A stretch of DNA of 64,000 bases from contig NC_079222.1 of NCBI RefSeq assembly GCF_029633865.1, positions 34,269,434-34,333,433 on the forward strand, given 5' to 3'. Both the position numbers and the translations under genes were made by a program. The stretch comes from Lampris incognitus. Lineage: Eukaryota > Chordata > Actinopteri > Lampriformes > Lampridae. How positions within the stretch are numbered: position 1 is the stretch's first letter; every line of letters begins with the position of its first letter. The notes under the pieces are model-generated. The model had not been told where the DNA came from, ran no database searches, and saw only the letters and a list, made by a program, of their open reading frames with translations. This document shows, one piece after another, positions 50,201-57,339 of this stretch.

Positions 50201-52846
50201 ATATGAAGTTTTTATTCATTATTCGTGAATTTCTCTTGTTCTTACCAGAGTTCAACCTTGACAAAGCCAGAGGATCTAGATGGTAAAATTGTTTAGTTGT
50301 CTGTCACTCATTTTCTCTACACTACATTTCTTAGATCAGTTGTTCGCATCTAATGTGTCTTTCACATTGGAACAGAGCGTGTCACACCCCGATCATCCCA
50401 GCTATCAGAGGCAGAGGAGGACAGCGCGGAGATTTGCCCGCCCCATAGAAAGAAAGCAAAACTCCAAACAGAAGAAGGAGGTAAGCAGAAGGAAAATGAA
50501 CACACATCACTTGTGCATTTAATTGTCAAATAAAAATGCTCTATTTTAACCAAGGACCCATTTTTGAAGCAGCCGAATTGCTGGTGAACTGCGAGACGTC
50601 ACAGGAGAAACAATCTTGTAGGACATTGACCAGTGAGGAATCAAGACCGGGTCCTGCACACACGAACACGACTCTAGAATCAGAGCTTCCCTTGCTCTCA
50701 GCTGAACCAGAACCCTGCCCCTCAGCTGAACCAGAACCCTGCCCCTCAGCTGAACCAGAAACCTGCCCCTCAGCTGAACCAGAGACCTGCCCCTCAGCTG
50801 AACCAGAGACCTGCCCCTCAGCTGAACCAGAAACCTGCCCCTCAGCTAAACCAGAGACTGGTGCTTCAGCAGCAGAGCATAATGTCCTGCCACCGACTGG
50901 AAGGGAGGGCGCTGAAGTCAGCAGCTTAAGGGCAGAATCTCAGACTTCCCATCCTATTACAGCGCCTCCTGTGGCTGTTTCTCTGAACAGGTGAGAGGGT
51001 GAAGAAAAGTTTTTTTTTTTCATTTATCCCATTTGTAACAATTCAAGATATCCCTGTTGTTTTCTTCGGTGACTGATTCTTAAAGAGTAACATTACCCCT
51101 ACAGCATTGTGTCTTCCACCCCCCTCTCATATTTGGAAAATGCTGAGAAATAAATGGCATCACAGCAAGAAGGTCCTGGGTTTGAGCCCCGGCGTAGTCA
51201 AACCTTGGGGGTCGTCCCAGGTCATCCTCTGTGTTGAGGTTGCATGTTCTCCCCGTGTTTGCGTGGGTTTCGCTCCGGTTTCCTCCCACAGTCCAAAGAC
51301 ATGCAGGTCAGGTGAATCGACCATACTAAATTGTCCCTAGGTGTGAATGTGTCGGCCCTGTGATGGACTGGTGGCCTGTCCCGGGTGTCTCCCCACCTGC
51401 CGCCCAATGACTGTTGGGATAGGCTCCAGCATTCCCGCGACCCTGAGAGCAGGGTAAGCGGTTTGGATAATGGGTCGATGGAAGAATGGGTGAAAAATAA
51501 ATGGGGGATGGTCTTTGCTACTTGCATGGACAAGACAGAGGGAGTTGTTGGTCTGGATCAGACTGTGCAGACAGTGTCTTTCATCCTTTTTCTAATGTGT
51601 GAGCTGGTTGTGGACAAAAGTACTTCGACATGAGCATTTGGAATTAAACACCTATGGCAGAGTATGAACAGCAATGTTGGCAGTTTACTAAATGTGGAAA
51701 TGCAGATAGTATCATATTTGCACATGTTGAGGCTTCATCTAGGACTGGCGTCTTTCATTGAATGGAACTATATATTTGTTGGCATATATATATATATATA
51801 TATATATAGTATATTCCATACATAGTTCATATATTCGGTGGCACGGTGGCCCAGTGGTTAGTGCTGTCGGCTCACAGCAAGAAGGTCCTGGGTTCGAACC
51901 CCGGGGTTGTGCAACCTTGGGGCTCATCCCAGGTCGTCCTCTGTGTGGAGTTTGCATGTTCTCCCCGTGTCTGCGGTGGGTTTTCTCCGGGTGCTCCGGT
52001 TTTCCCCACCATCAAAAAGACATGCATGTTAGGGTTAATACTCCTGTCTGTGCCCCTGACCGAGGCGTGGCAAGACGAACTGGAGTTGGTCCCCGGGCGC
52101 TGCACTAGCAGCTGCCCACTGCTCCTAGCTACACAGCTAGGATGGGTTAAATTTAGAGAAAGAATTGCCCCATGAAGATAAATTTAAAAAGTAGTAGTAG
52201 TAGTAATTGTTTTTTTTTACCTAAAACATTTAGGTGTGCAGTTACTCATTGAGACAGTCATTTTTTCATTGGTTATTCTGTAAATCCGTTGTAATCAGAT
52301 GAGATATTATCATTTTCCACGTCTCGGCAGAAAACCGAGAGGGTTCCTTTGCTTCCTCTCTGACAAGTCCAAAGCAGGGCCTCCTGGGGGCTCTCAGCAA
52401 GCCAAAACAGCTTCACAGGGGCCTTGTGTCAAAACTGCAAGAAGAAAACGAGCCGTCGTGGGACCTGTCACCTCAAAAACAGCACCACTGGACGCTACTC
52501 CCACACCAAGTGCTGCTGCAGTGCTGGAGGACACTCCTTCAACATCCACTACCACAGCACCGCCTGAAGTGGCTGTTACAGAGACCTTAAATGACAGCCC
52601 AGTATGCCCAGACCCAGTGTGTAGCACTTCAAACCCTGCAGCTGAGGTAAGTGGCTACAACTTCATCCGAAGTCGCTGAAATCTCATCATACACATGCAT
52701 AATTTCACATGATACCTTCTCTCCCTATTTTGTAGGTGCCCACTACCGAGCAGAATGAAACACAGACCAGCTCAATAAACGAGGAGCCTACTAATGTATC
52801 TCAATACTTCTTAAGTGACATTTTCACCGAAGTAGAGGAAGAATGA
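26550..52846 (+). CDS. bdp1: BDP1, TFIIIB subunit B'' (28 coding exons, predicted 2,439 aa)
   Basis: BDP1 joins TBP and BRF1/BRF2 to form TFIIIB, which recruits RNA polymerase III to tRNA, 5S and U6 promoters. Coding exons: 26550-26722, 26818-27466, 27589-27692, 28468-28533, 30465-30620, 33746-33879, 34007-34101, 34227-34281, 35777-35914, 36060-36293, 36393-36456, 36544-36745, 36824-36933, 37891-38299, 38560-38691, 41833-41869, 41973-42086, 43831-46564, 46761-46921, 48766-48950, 49056-49119, 49275-49428, 49520-49667, 50249-50282, 50376-50480, 50555-50990, 52331-52646, 52736-52846. The 7,320 nt keep one frame. The protein has an N-terminus MIRRSRINVRP, a SANT domain at about 420-475, KPKPN repeats, FVPASLRSPQP, EEPFFILSLTEIP and a C-terminus VSQYFLSDIF. 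Human BDP1 is about 2,624 aa. Weak points are the exon 10 donor (GTCCGC) and small exons 16 and 24. Confidence 0.95.
27740..28405. repeat. Foldback repeat in BDP1 intron 3, Penelope-like 3' tail
   Basis: The left part (27744-27925) and right part (28192-28365) are inverse copies: GTTGAGTCAGTTCATCTGG versus CCAGATGAACTGGTTCAAC, and CAGGTATCCCCACCCC versus GGGTGGGGATACCTGCAG. Two more short copies lie between. TGAAGAAGTCACTTAGTTG with GATGAACTGG..CTTACCT resembles 3' tails of Penelope-like elements in fish. That family name is tentative. Confidence 0.6.
28540..30460. other. BDP1 intron 4
   Basis: About 1.9 kb of A/T-rich DNA with (AAT)n and (TTTAAT)-type tracts near 28,730-28,810. No LINE, SINE or coding segment was recognised. 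Confidence 0.55.
30621..31220. other. BDP1 intron 5, 5' part
   Basis: No recognised repeat. A short stretch near 30,990-31,110 (GGAGTCTTTTCAAGCAC, GTGACTAGCGACAAATCC) looks repetitive but could not be placed. Confidence 0.4.
31225..31945 (-). pseudogene. LINE C-terminal fragment with (TAG/CTA)n 3' end
   Basis: Minus-strand reading gives RREVKKRVQAG, SGVICDRRVPAK, KGKVYKMVV, then METVALTKRQEAELEVAE, LRFSLGVT, EARLGWFGHVWGRD, GKRKRGRPKRRFMDV, and a 3' simple repeat. This is the C-terminal half of the LINE family whose RT core is seen at 21458. The frame is open for 116 codons and then broken. Confidence 0.8.
32010..32245 (-). mobile_element. LINE tail plus Mermaid-type SINE tail fragment
   Basis: TTTATATAGTGCTTTTCTAC and CAAAGTGCTTTACAGTG mark a LINE-type tail. 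It is followed by (CCAT)n and the inverse Mermaid tail (GTTTATCCTGCTCTCA, GATGCTGGAGCCTATTCC, GACACCCTGGACAGG). Confidence 0.7.
32600..33370 (-). repeat. TTCCTGA-type dispersed repeat, two inverse copies in tandem
   Basis: Two consecutive minus-strand copies share GTTAGCCTAGCCTGCC, CATCAGACCGCCCT, CAGCAGACCA and CACACGATGACACAAAC. The second starts near 33070. The family matches 6.76-7.25 kb and 17.2-17.5 kb. Confidence 0.7.
33371..33745. other. BDP1 intron 5, 3' end
   Basis: Short (GTA)n near 33395, otherwise unremarkable. The acceptor is TTGTGTCACAG. Confidence 0.5.
33746..34281 (+). other. bdp1: BDP1 exons 6-8: SANT domain and flanking conserved core
   Basis: Exon 5 ends and exon 6 begins within EESLTVEVKRAKG. 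Exon 6 carries DPIFERGSTTTYSSFRKG and KPWSDE, exon 7 ETDMFFLAVSMVGTDFSMI and GQLFPHRTRSEIK, exon 8 NKFKKEERANAWRIDKA. This is the most conserved part of BDP1, the Myb-like SANT fold that contacts TBP-BRF-DNA. The fish residues differ little from the human sequence as I know it. The segments join without frame disturbance, although two retrotransposon clusters lie in the introns on either side. Confidence 0.93.
34390..34810 (-). repeat. Cluster of repeat fragments in BDP1 intron 8
   Basis: In order: an inverse TTCCTGA-type fragment (ATCAGAATCAGAAACAC, GCAGTGCAGCACAAAGAC), (TTTA)n with a C-run, the inverse 3' end of a family B SINE at 34597-34670 (TTGTACTTGGCCAATTACC), and an inverse LINE tail (GCTTTATTGGCATGAC) ending in (AATC)n. 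Confidence 0.7.
34811..35776. other. BDP1 intron 8, 3' part
   Basis: A/T-rich intronic DNA without recognised elements. Confidence 0.5.
36934..37381. other. BDP1 intron 13, 5' part
   Basis: No recognisable element before the SINE at 37397. Confidence 0.5.
37397..37816 (+). mobile_element. Family B SINE with 15-bp target duplication, BDP1 intron 13
   Basis: Full-length copy with B box GGTTCGAATCCC. Perfect 15-base direct repeats AAAAAGTGCTCTAAA flank it at 37382-37396 and 37817-37831, the mark of LINE-mediated retrotransposition. It lies 75 bases before exon 14. Confidence 0.95.
38930..40095 (-). pseudogene. LINE (L2/CR1-like) fragments, minus strand
   Basis: At 38946-39182 the minus strand reads REWCQFDEDVDAALEATAKG, QRLQTMNTLIMSIASERF, the pre-RT linker of a fish LINE. 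At 39640-39990 it reads GYRGFAGQSLHWVLGH, RRAIRNVLEAVEKASRWLW and GQGCLMLRHETADD, the 3' domain. A second linker scrap lies at 40020-40095. Order and stops show two truncated copies. Confidence 0.7.
40275..40570 (+). repeat. LINE 3' tail (GGCGACAGGCATGAGCGG..GGCGACCCCTGAGAAAC)
   Basis: GGATCGGTCGAGGCCC, GCCGCCATTGGCGCTG and CCACTGTGGCGACCCC, followed by GAAGAAGA, mark the 3' end of a fish LINE that encodes a terminal HCGDP. Confidence 0.6.
40600..41065. other. BDP1 intron 15, middle
   Basis: No recognised element. Confidence 0.45.
41081..41539 (+). mobile_element. Family B SINE with target duplication, BDP1 intron 15
   Basis: Near full length with a degenerate B box (GGATTGAATCCC) and an (AATA)n tail. 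Direct repeats AAATTGGACTATTTG (41066-41080) and AAATTGGACTGTTTG (41540-41554) differ at one base. Confidence 0.93.
42087..42443. other. BDP1 intron 17, possible DNA-transposon remnant
   Basis: GGTGCTCTCATACTAGAGC and TTTGGTTCGTTTTGTTGA with GGTTCACCTAAACTCC resemble a fish DNA-transposon end, but no partner inverted repeat could be confirmed. Confidence 0.3.
42444..42872 (+). mobile_element. Family B SINE, BDP1 intron 17
   Basis: The head has lost part of its A-box region (GGGTAGGTGACGGTC) but has B box GGTTCGAGTCCCC. Body and tail are complete. A target duplication is not clear. Confidence 0.88.
42873..43830. other. BDP1 intron 17, 3' part
   Basis: Contains ATTAGGCACACCGGAGGC and TGCTGCCTCTCTCTGGTTCC near 43590-43660, which resemble LTR-type sequence, but no boundaries could be set. 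The rest is unrecognised. Confidence 0.35.
43831..46564 (+). other. bdp1: BDP1 exon 18: 2.7-kb repeat-bearing exon
   Basis: This single exon encodes about 911 residues, 37% of the protein. It is Ser/Thr/Glu-rich and presumably disordered. It carries spaced basic motifs: FLSKVKPKPNIGR near 44144, RISKIKPNVGFPSR near 44805, CFSKVKPKPNLC near 45318 and GRFSKAKPRLQHKP near 45846. A fifth, RARLSRPKPNLR, lies in exon 19. They correspond to the KPKPN-centred repeats of vertebrate BDP1. Codon choice and the absence of stops over 2.7 kb show it is under coding constraint. Confidence 0.9.
47010..47428 (+). mobile_element. Mermaid-type SINE with target duplication, BDP1 intron 19
   Basis: Complete from GGGCAGCACGGTGGCATGG through (GGAT)n. 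Flanked by GTGGTATGAC at 47000-47009 and 47429-47438. It holds a (TG)n(G)n tract at 47247-47299. A separate (GT)n lies just upstream at 46954-46980. Confidence 0.92.
47440..47815. other. BDP1 intron 19, middle
   Basis: No recognised element. Confidence 0.45.
47820..48722 (+). pseudogene. LINE endonuclease-to-RT linker fragment, split by a SINE
   Basis: NCGLNRHVTEPTYNVGHTLD at 47822-47890 continues after the SINE with VVVTDVALSDHCCVFFES, SSEICIQAFSSTPALS, VKVVSGKKRPTWR and then, one frame over, KRECRKAERRW. This is the end of the endonuclase domain (SDH motif kept as LSDHCC) and the linker of a fish non-LTR retrotransposon. It lies in intron 19, upstream of exon 20. Confidence 0.8.
47891..48286 (-). 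mobile_element. Family B SINE nested in the LINE fragment
   Basis: Full-length inverse copy from CCACTCTTCTGAGCCGTCC to GCCACCTGGACGCCCC, with inverse B box GGGGATTCGAACC. It interrupts the LINE frame between HTLDLI and the next conserved block, so it is younger than the LINE copy. Confidence 0.92.
49517..49522 (+). other. bdp1: NAGNAG tandem splice acceptor at BDP1 exon 23
   Basis: CTCAGCAGTGG offers two AG acceptors three bases apart. Either keeps the frame, adding or dropping one serine (SSGL versus SGL). The coordinates given for exon 23 use the first AG. Confidence 0.7.
49741..50190 (+). mobile_element. Mermaid-type SINE plus an extra inverse tail, BDP1 intron 23
   Basis: A full copy at about 49741-50095 carries a degenerate B box (GGGTTCAAGCCC). 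It is followed at 50112-50185 by an inverse tail (GCTTAACCTGCTCTCAGGG), giving a small tail-to-tail pair 60 bases before exon 24. Confidence 0.88.
50698..50865 (+). repeat. bdp1: 24-bp coding tandem repeat in BDP1 exon 26
   Basis: Seven head-to-tail units of TCAGCTGAACCAGAAACC.. encode SAEPETCP-like octapeptides (SAEPEPCP twice, SAEPETCP four times, then SAKPETGA). The unit is a multiple of three, so copy number can vary without a frameshift. Confidence 0.95.
51160..51482 (+). mobile_element. Mermaid-type SINE, head-truncated, BDP1 intron 26
   Basis: Begins within CACAGCAAGAAGGTCC and runs to GGTAAGCGGTTTGG. The extreme tRNA-like head is missing. Confidence 0.88.
51483..51836. other. BDP1 intron 26, middle
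   Basis: A (TA)n tract at 51786-51808. No other element was recognised. Confidence 0.5.
51837..52195 (+). mobile_element. Mermaid-headed SINE variant with an alternative 3' half
   Basis: The head matches Mermaid, with an ideal B box GGTTCGAACCCC. After ATCAAAAAGACATGCATG the sequence changes to AATACTCCTGTCTGTGCC, CTGACCGAGGCGTGG and AGCTAGGATGGGTTAAAT. The same chimera occurs at 56837-57145, so it is a real subfamily. Confidence 0.85.
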
Positions 52847-52937
52847 TGTCACAAGAGAAATGGGAAAAGAGGAAGGAGGAATTGGTGCTCTTGGTTATTT
52901 TATTCAAATTAGAGATCACATAAGAAGATGTAGCAGG

Positions 52938-52943
52938 AATAAA
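52938..52943 (+). terminator. BDP1 polyadenylation signal AATAAA
   Basis: It lies 92 bases after the stop codon, with T/G-rich sequence downstream (TTGTTCATGTTTTTG). A short 3' UTR is implied. Confidence 0.75.
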
Positions 52944-53045
52944 TGCACTTTTAAGGTTGTTCATGTTTTTGCATCACTGCATTTTTGGTGTGGCTTGTAA
53001 AGCTGATTTCACTTTATGAAAAGGGAGGCCTCTAATTCAGTTAAA

Positions 53046-53190
53046 TCAGTTAGTTTTAAATGGTACAGTTTGGTCGAGGATCGTCAGGCACTGATCCTCG
53101 AATGAATTTAACAGTGCATCTGGACTGAGGGGGGATAAAGAGGGATTGAAGGATGATGAATTGAAAGTGTCACAATTTTTTTGTTTGTTT
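53046..53190 (-). pseudogene. LINE linker fragment just downstream of BDP1
   Basis: The minus strand reads NPSLSPLSPDALLNSFEDQC and LTILDQTVPFKT, the same linker type as in the LINE at 48.4 kb. It is short and truncated. Confidence 0.65.
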
Positions 53191-53192
53191 GT

Positions 53193-53540
53193 TTTTTGGA
53201 TTTTCCGCCTTCTTCTCCCCAATTGCACTTGGCCAACTACCCTATTTTTTGAGCTGTCCCGGTCGCTGCTCCACCCCCTCTGCTGATCCGGGGAGGGCTG
53301 CAGACTACCACATGCTTGCTCCTATACATGTGAAGTCGCCAGCCGCTTCTTTTCACCTGACCAGAGGAGGCGCTAGTGCAGCGACCAGGACACACACCCA
53401 TATACGGCATCCCACCGCAAAAGCGGCCAATTGTGTCTGTAGACACGCCCCACCAAGCCGGCGGTAACACGGGGATTCGAACCAGCGATCCCAGTGTTGG
53501 TGGGCAACAGAATGGACCGCCACACCACCCGGACGCCCTC
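53193..53540 (-). mobile_element. Family B SINE, internally deleted, minus strand
   Basis: Inverse tail CCCCAATTGCACTTGG and inverse head CCACCCGGACGCCC are present. Between CTTTTCACCTGAC and CAGAGGAGGCGC the usual segment with GGAGTTTCGCCAG and the restriction-like ACGCTATTCC block is absent. Confidence 0.85.
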
Positions 53541-53553
53541 AGCATCACAGAAT

Positions 53554-54213
53554 TTAACTGCAGAGCCAGCGTTGAGAATGCGAGAGGACCAAGGCGGTCA
53601 TTTTGACCGTTTGGGATTTTCAAGATTTAATAACCTTGTGGAAAAAAAAGATAACAGACCTGCCGCTTCCCTGAATGCTCCTAAAATCGCCTATATTTGC
53701 ATTAAAATTAGTTTTAGTTCAGTTGCACACAAAAAAAAGTTACGTTAAGCTCTACCTAAAACGACCAAGAGCGGTCAAAATGACCGCGCGTGATTTTAGC
53801 GTCATCATCCCCGCCCCTTTATGACGCGTTTTGATGACGTCATTTCTTTTGCGACGTTGCTCTGTCCTAGAAACACACTAGCGTCCTCCGGTGCAGAGAA
53901 ATAGTCTACGCCTTATTGTTGATCATTTCCAGCTTGTCCGGTTACAGACGCGCCATGGCTACCACCGAGGCGCTGCAGTATTTACAGGCGTCGGACAGCG
54001 GCCATTTTGTTTTATTTATTTTTCTTAAATAGTATTAAAAGTTGTTCATTTTGGTGTCAGGTAGTTTCCTACAGACATACTAACATAGGCAATGCATTGA
54101 TATCTCAATTGGGTATTTATCTTGACAGAATGTGGAGTTTAAAAACCGGTGGTCATTTTGACCGCCCGGTGTCGTTTTAGGTAGGAGTGAAATCCCGGTC
54201 GTTCCAGTGTTAA
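53554..54213. mobile_element. Possible piggyBac-like MITE with TTAA borders
   Basis: TTAA occurs at 53554-53557 and 54210-54213. Near each end is GGTCATTTTGACCG or its complement, and GGTCAAAATGACCGC is also present inside near 53775. GGTCATTTTGACC motifs next to TTAA are seen in fish piggyBac families. End-to-end inverted repeats are weak, so this is tentative. The central part has CpG-rich unique DNA. Confidence 0.35.
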
Positions 54214-54365
54214 CAGAACGAATGAAGTTGAAAAGAGTATAAGATCCGAAAATGGGAAGTCAGACAATGGGAAGGACAACACACATCAATATTGAAGTCA
54301 CCAAGAAGAAGCACCCTGTCATATTTTGGCATGACAATAGATAGAATGTCAGAAAACTCAGAAGG

Positions 54366-54787
54366 GCTTCCGGGTACTGTAGCGGTCTATTCCGTTGCCT
54401 ACCAACACGGCGGTCGCCGGTTCGAATCCCTGTGTTACCTCTGGCTTGGTCGGCGCCTCTACAGACACAACTGGCCGCGGGAAGCCAAATGTGTGTCCTG
54501 GTCGCGGCGCTCGCGCCTCCTCTGGTCGGTCGGGGCGCCTGTTCGCGAGGCGGGGGGGGGGGGTGACTGGTGGAATGGCATGGTCCTCCCACGCGCTACG
54601 CCCCCCTGGCGAAACTCCTCACTGTCAGGTGAAAAGAAGCGGCTGGCGACTCCACATGTGTCGGAGGGGGCATGTGGTAGTCTGCAGCCCCTCCGGATCG
54701 GCAGAGGGGGCGGAGCGGCGACAGGGATGGCTGGGAAGAGTGGGGTCGTTGGCCGGATACTATTGGGGAGAAAAGGGGGGGGGGTAA
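54366..54787 (+). mobile_element. Family B SINE
   Basis: CTTCCGGGTACTGTAGCGG head, B box GGTTCGAATCCC, body and G-rich tail present. A few internal deletions occur near 54475. Confidence 0.9.
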
Positions 54788-54929
54788 AAAAAAACCCTCA
54801 GAGATAAAACTACCTGAATCAGGGCCCGATAAATTAAGATGCAGAGTCAATTGGGGGGGGGTGGTGATTAAAAAACAAAACCTCAAATGAGATAAAATCA
54901 CCACAAGTAACAGGATGGCACTTAAGAAA

Positions 54930-55115
54930 GAAAGAAAAACATCTAGTCCACCCCTTCTTCCAGAGGTCCTGGGGCTCGCCTCAGTCAGGGGAACGGTGTG
55001 CCCTCGGAACAGCCAATGTCTCAGTAATCATCAAGTCCAGATCATTAGAAACAAGGAAAGCATTAATGATGACTTATTACCCAGAAATCTCACATTCAAG
55101 AGGCCAAAATAGTTT
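54930..55115 (-). pseudogene. LINE endonuclease N-terminal fragment
   Basis: The minus strand gives LNVRFLGNKSSLM and, in neighbouring frames, DLDLMITETLA, matching the LNVRSLxNKS..ITETW opening of non-LTR endonucleases. Frame changes show decay. Confidence 0.5.
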
Positions 55116-55119
55116 GGTG

Positions 55120-55802
55120 TCCAAGCAGAATTAAAACCAGAGCTGTTAGATCTGAGCTGTTAGCTGTCTTCTGTGAAGAGCATGGATGATATAAATAACT
55201 TAAATCTGTTTTGTAAACCATTATGTACAGCGCACAACGTATTGCATTGCGGTGAGACAGTTTGTTCTCACAGTCGTTTCATCTGCCCTCAGAGTGCTAT
55301 AGAATATGCAGTTTTCACAAAAATTCTGTTTACTCAGGGAAGTAGGTTCATTGTGTGTGCTATGTTTTCATTTCAGTTGTAATTACTGTGCTAGTTTTGA
55401 ATGTCTTGCTCGAGACAGACTTAAATGTTTGCAACAAGTGACTTGAAATTGAGCAGTGCATTGAACCTTTACCTTGCCTATTAAGAAAGGAAGGGCATGA
55501 CACATCTAGTGGGTTTGCTTAGTGTGTTGGCTTTAAAAATGTATAGTTCTCAGTTAAAGGATACGTGCATTGCTTTTTTTTCACCTGAGAAGGTCATTTT
55601 GTGTACCAGTGTTAAGTTGGGCAGAACTCCATTATGCTCAGTTACATGGATACTGATTCCCATAGAGGAAAAGACTGCTGCAAGTGCTGTTCTATGTTTT
55701 CACTGAATAGTTATAAATGAATTCTTTTTTTCTGTAAATTGTGAATAAAATTTAGACTTGCTTCAACATGTGTATTCAAAATGTTAAGAATATGGTTGGT
55801 AC
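55120..55802 (+). other. Unique A/T-rich DNA with a poly(A) signal; no gene identified
   Basis: AATAAA lies at 55744-55749 and the stretch lacks recognised repeats, so it could be the 3' UTR of an unseen transcript. No coding exon with known homology precedes it in the window. Confidence 0.3.
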
Positions 55803-55810
55803 ACTACATT

Positions 55811-56031
55811 CAAGGCTCGGCGTTTTCGGGTTTTTCTTTTCCAAAGCCATCCAGCATGCCGAATTTCGCCACAAGAGGACACTGTTGCATAACCTCACAC
55901 GAACAGGAACAGCTTTTAGATCCGTGGAAATAAAAATCTGGGTGAAAATCAGTTTAAACCGATCTGCTCCTTTTAGAAAAGCTGGGTGTTTTTCGGTGAC
56001 AATCGGCAAAAACCGAAAACGCTCTGCCTTG
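55811..56031. mobile_element. 221-bp hAT-type MITE with exact 8-bp duplication
   Basis: Ends CAAGGC..GCGTTTTCGG and CCGAAAACGC..GCCTTG are inverse copies. Identical 8-bp flanks ACTACATT lie at 55803-55810 and 56032-56039. CA..TG ends plus an 8-bp duplication fit hAT. Confidence 0.8.
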
Positions 56032-56039
56032 ACTACATT

Positions 56040-56450
56040 TTTATGAATAAGCCACCTTCAGCAAATATTTTGGCTGGGGGGCTCAGTTTGTAACCTATAG
56101 GTATGCAGATTAAATTCTACCGAGGGTAGTCACAGACTTAACGACCACACAGTCTGTCGTGGTTATTAGGCCTTGGGCTGAAAGCTACCAATTCATACCA
56201 CAGCTGTTAAGTCTTAAGGTGGGGTATTTTTTGGGCTCTTATTAAATTTTGGTTTTGGTGTTCAAACATACAGCTTAGGTTTTAAGCAGTGTGTTTCACG
56301 CAGACCATTAACATCAGATTTGTGCATTGCCTGACCAAATGACCATTAAGGGTGTATGATTGGTTATTGGAACAAGCTAGTGCAGCTATCCCCAAATTAG
56401 AAGAATCCCATGGCCCTCCCAGAAGTCACGAATGAATAATTTGGCCCGTT
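56040..56450. other. No gene recognised
   Basis: Ordinary intergenic sequence between the hAT-type MITE and the family C palindrome. Confidence 0.45.
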
Positions 56451-56455
56451 TCACA

Positions 56456-56693
56456 GTATTGTAGCGAATTCGGGGGACGACGCAACCACAGGAACTGCCG
56501 CGGCCGGGACGCGAACCCGTATCGCCCGCACCGCAGGAGACATCGCTAACCGCTCGACTAAAGGGTCAGACCCGTCATCCGGCGGCCAACGTGTCTACTT
56601 ATCCATGCACGTGGTGCGGGCGATACGGGTTCGCGTCTCGGCCGCGGTAGTTCTTGTGCTCCCCCCCCCCGAATTCGCTACAGTATTATTCTT
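56456..56693. mobile_element. Head-to-head pair of SINE-like family C copies
   Basis: The left copy starts GTAGCGAATTCGGGGG and runs inward through CGCGAACCCGTATCGCCC, CGCTCGACTAAAGGG and CCATGCACG. The right copy is its partial inverse (GTGCGGGCGATACGGGTTCG ... CCGAATTCGCTACAG). The outer arms of about 75 bases pair almost fully, so the locus forms a hairpin ending in GAATTC on both sides. Confidence 0.8.
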
Positions 56694-56836
56694 ATTTTAT
56701 CAATCGAGGCAAGTATTCAACTGAAAATCAAACACAGCCCAATGCAGTACAAATTAATAATTCATATGTATAATTCAGCAGCCAACAATTGACCACCATT
56801 GTACATTAAGTGCAAATCTACTGTTACTTGATTATT

Positions 56837-57145
56837 TGTGGCACGGTGGTTCAGTGGTTAGCGCTGTCGCCTCACAGCAAGAAGGTCCTGGGTTCAAACC
56901 CCAGGGTTGTCCAACCTTTGGGGTCGTCCCAGGTCATCCTCTGTGTGGAGTTTGCATGCTCTCCCCGTGTCTGTGGTGGGCTTTCTCCGGGGGCTCCGGT
57001 TTCCCCCACCATCAAAAAATTCATGCACATTAGGATCAATACTCCTATCTGTGCCCCTGACCGAGGCATGGCGAGACGAACTAGCTGCAGCTAGGATGGG
57101 TTAAATGTAGAACATAATGTCTCTATGGGGATCAATAGAGTATAT
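56837..57145 (+). mobile_element. Mermaid-headed SINE variant, second copy
   Basis: Same chimera as 51837-52195: GGCACGGTGGTTCAGTGG head, B box GGGTTCAAACCCC, then ATACTCCTATCTGTGCCCC and AGCTAGGATGGGTTAAAT. Confidence 0.85.
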
Positions 57146-57339
57146 CCAACAAAAGAAAAAGAGAAAATCCCTTAGAAGGCCTGTTTCACACTGGATTTCA
57201 GTGCTATCGAACACATTTCTTGTGCATTACATCATCACAGGAATCTGGAAGCTTGCCGAGCCTTCCTCGCCTAGTGTTATCGTATTTTCGAGCTCCAGCA
57301 TTTCCCAAGAATCGTTCTTGCATACCCTTTACTATCACT

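Noticed and set aside
49688-52108. Several 60-125 codon frames in BDP1 introns 23-26
   Set aside because: All are translations of Mermaid SINE copies (recurring SSHSPKTCRSG or VCMFSPCLRGF strings).
55120-55760. Possible separate gene ending at the AATAAA of 55744
   Set aside because: No coding exon, splice pair or known protein segment could be found in or before it within the window.
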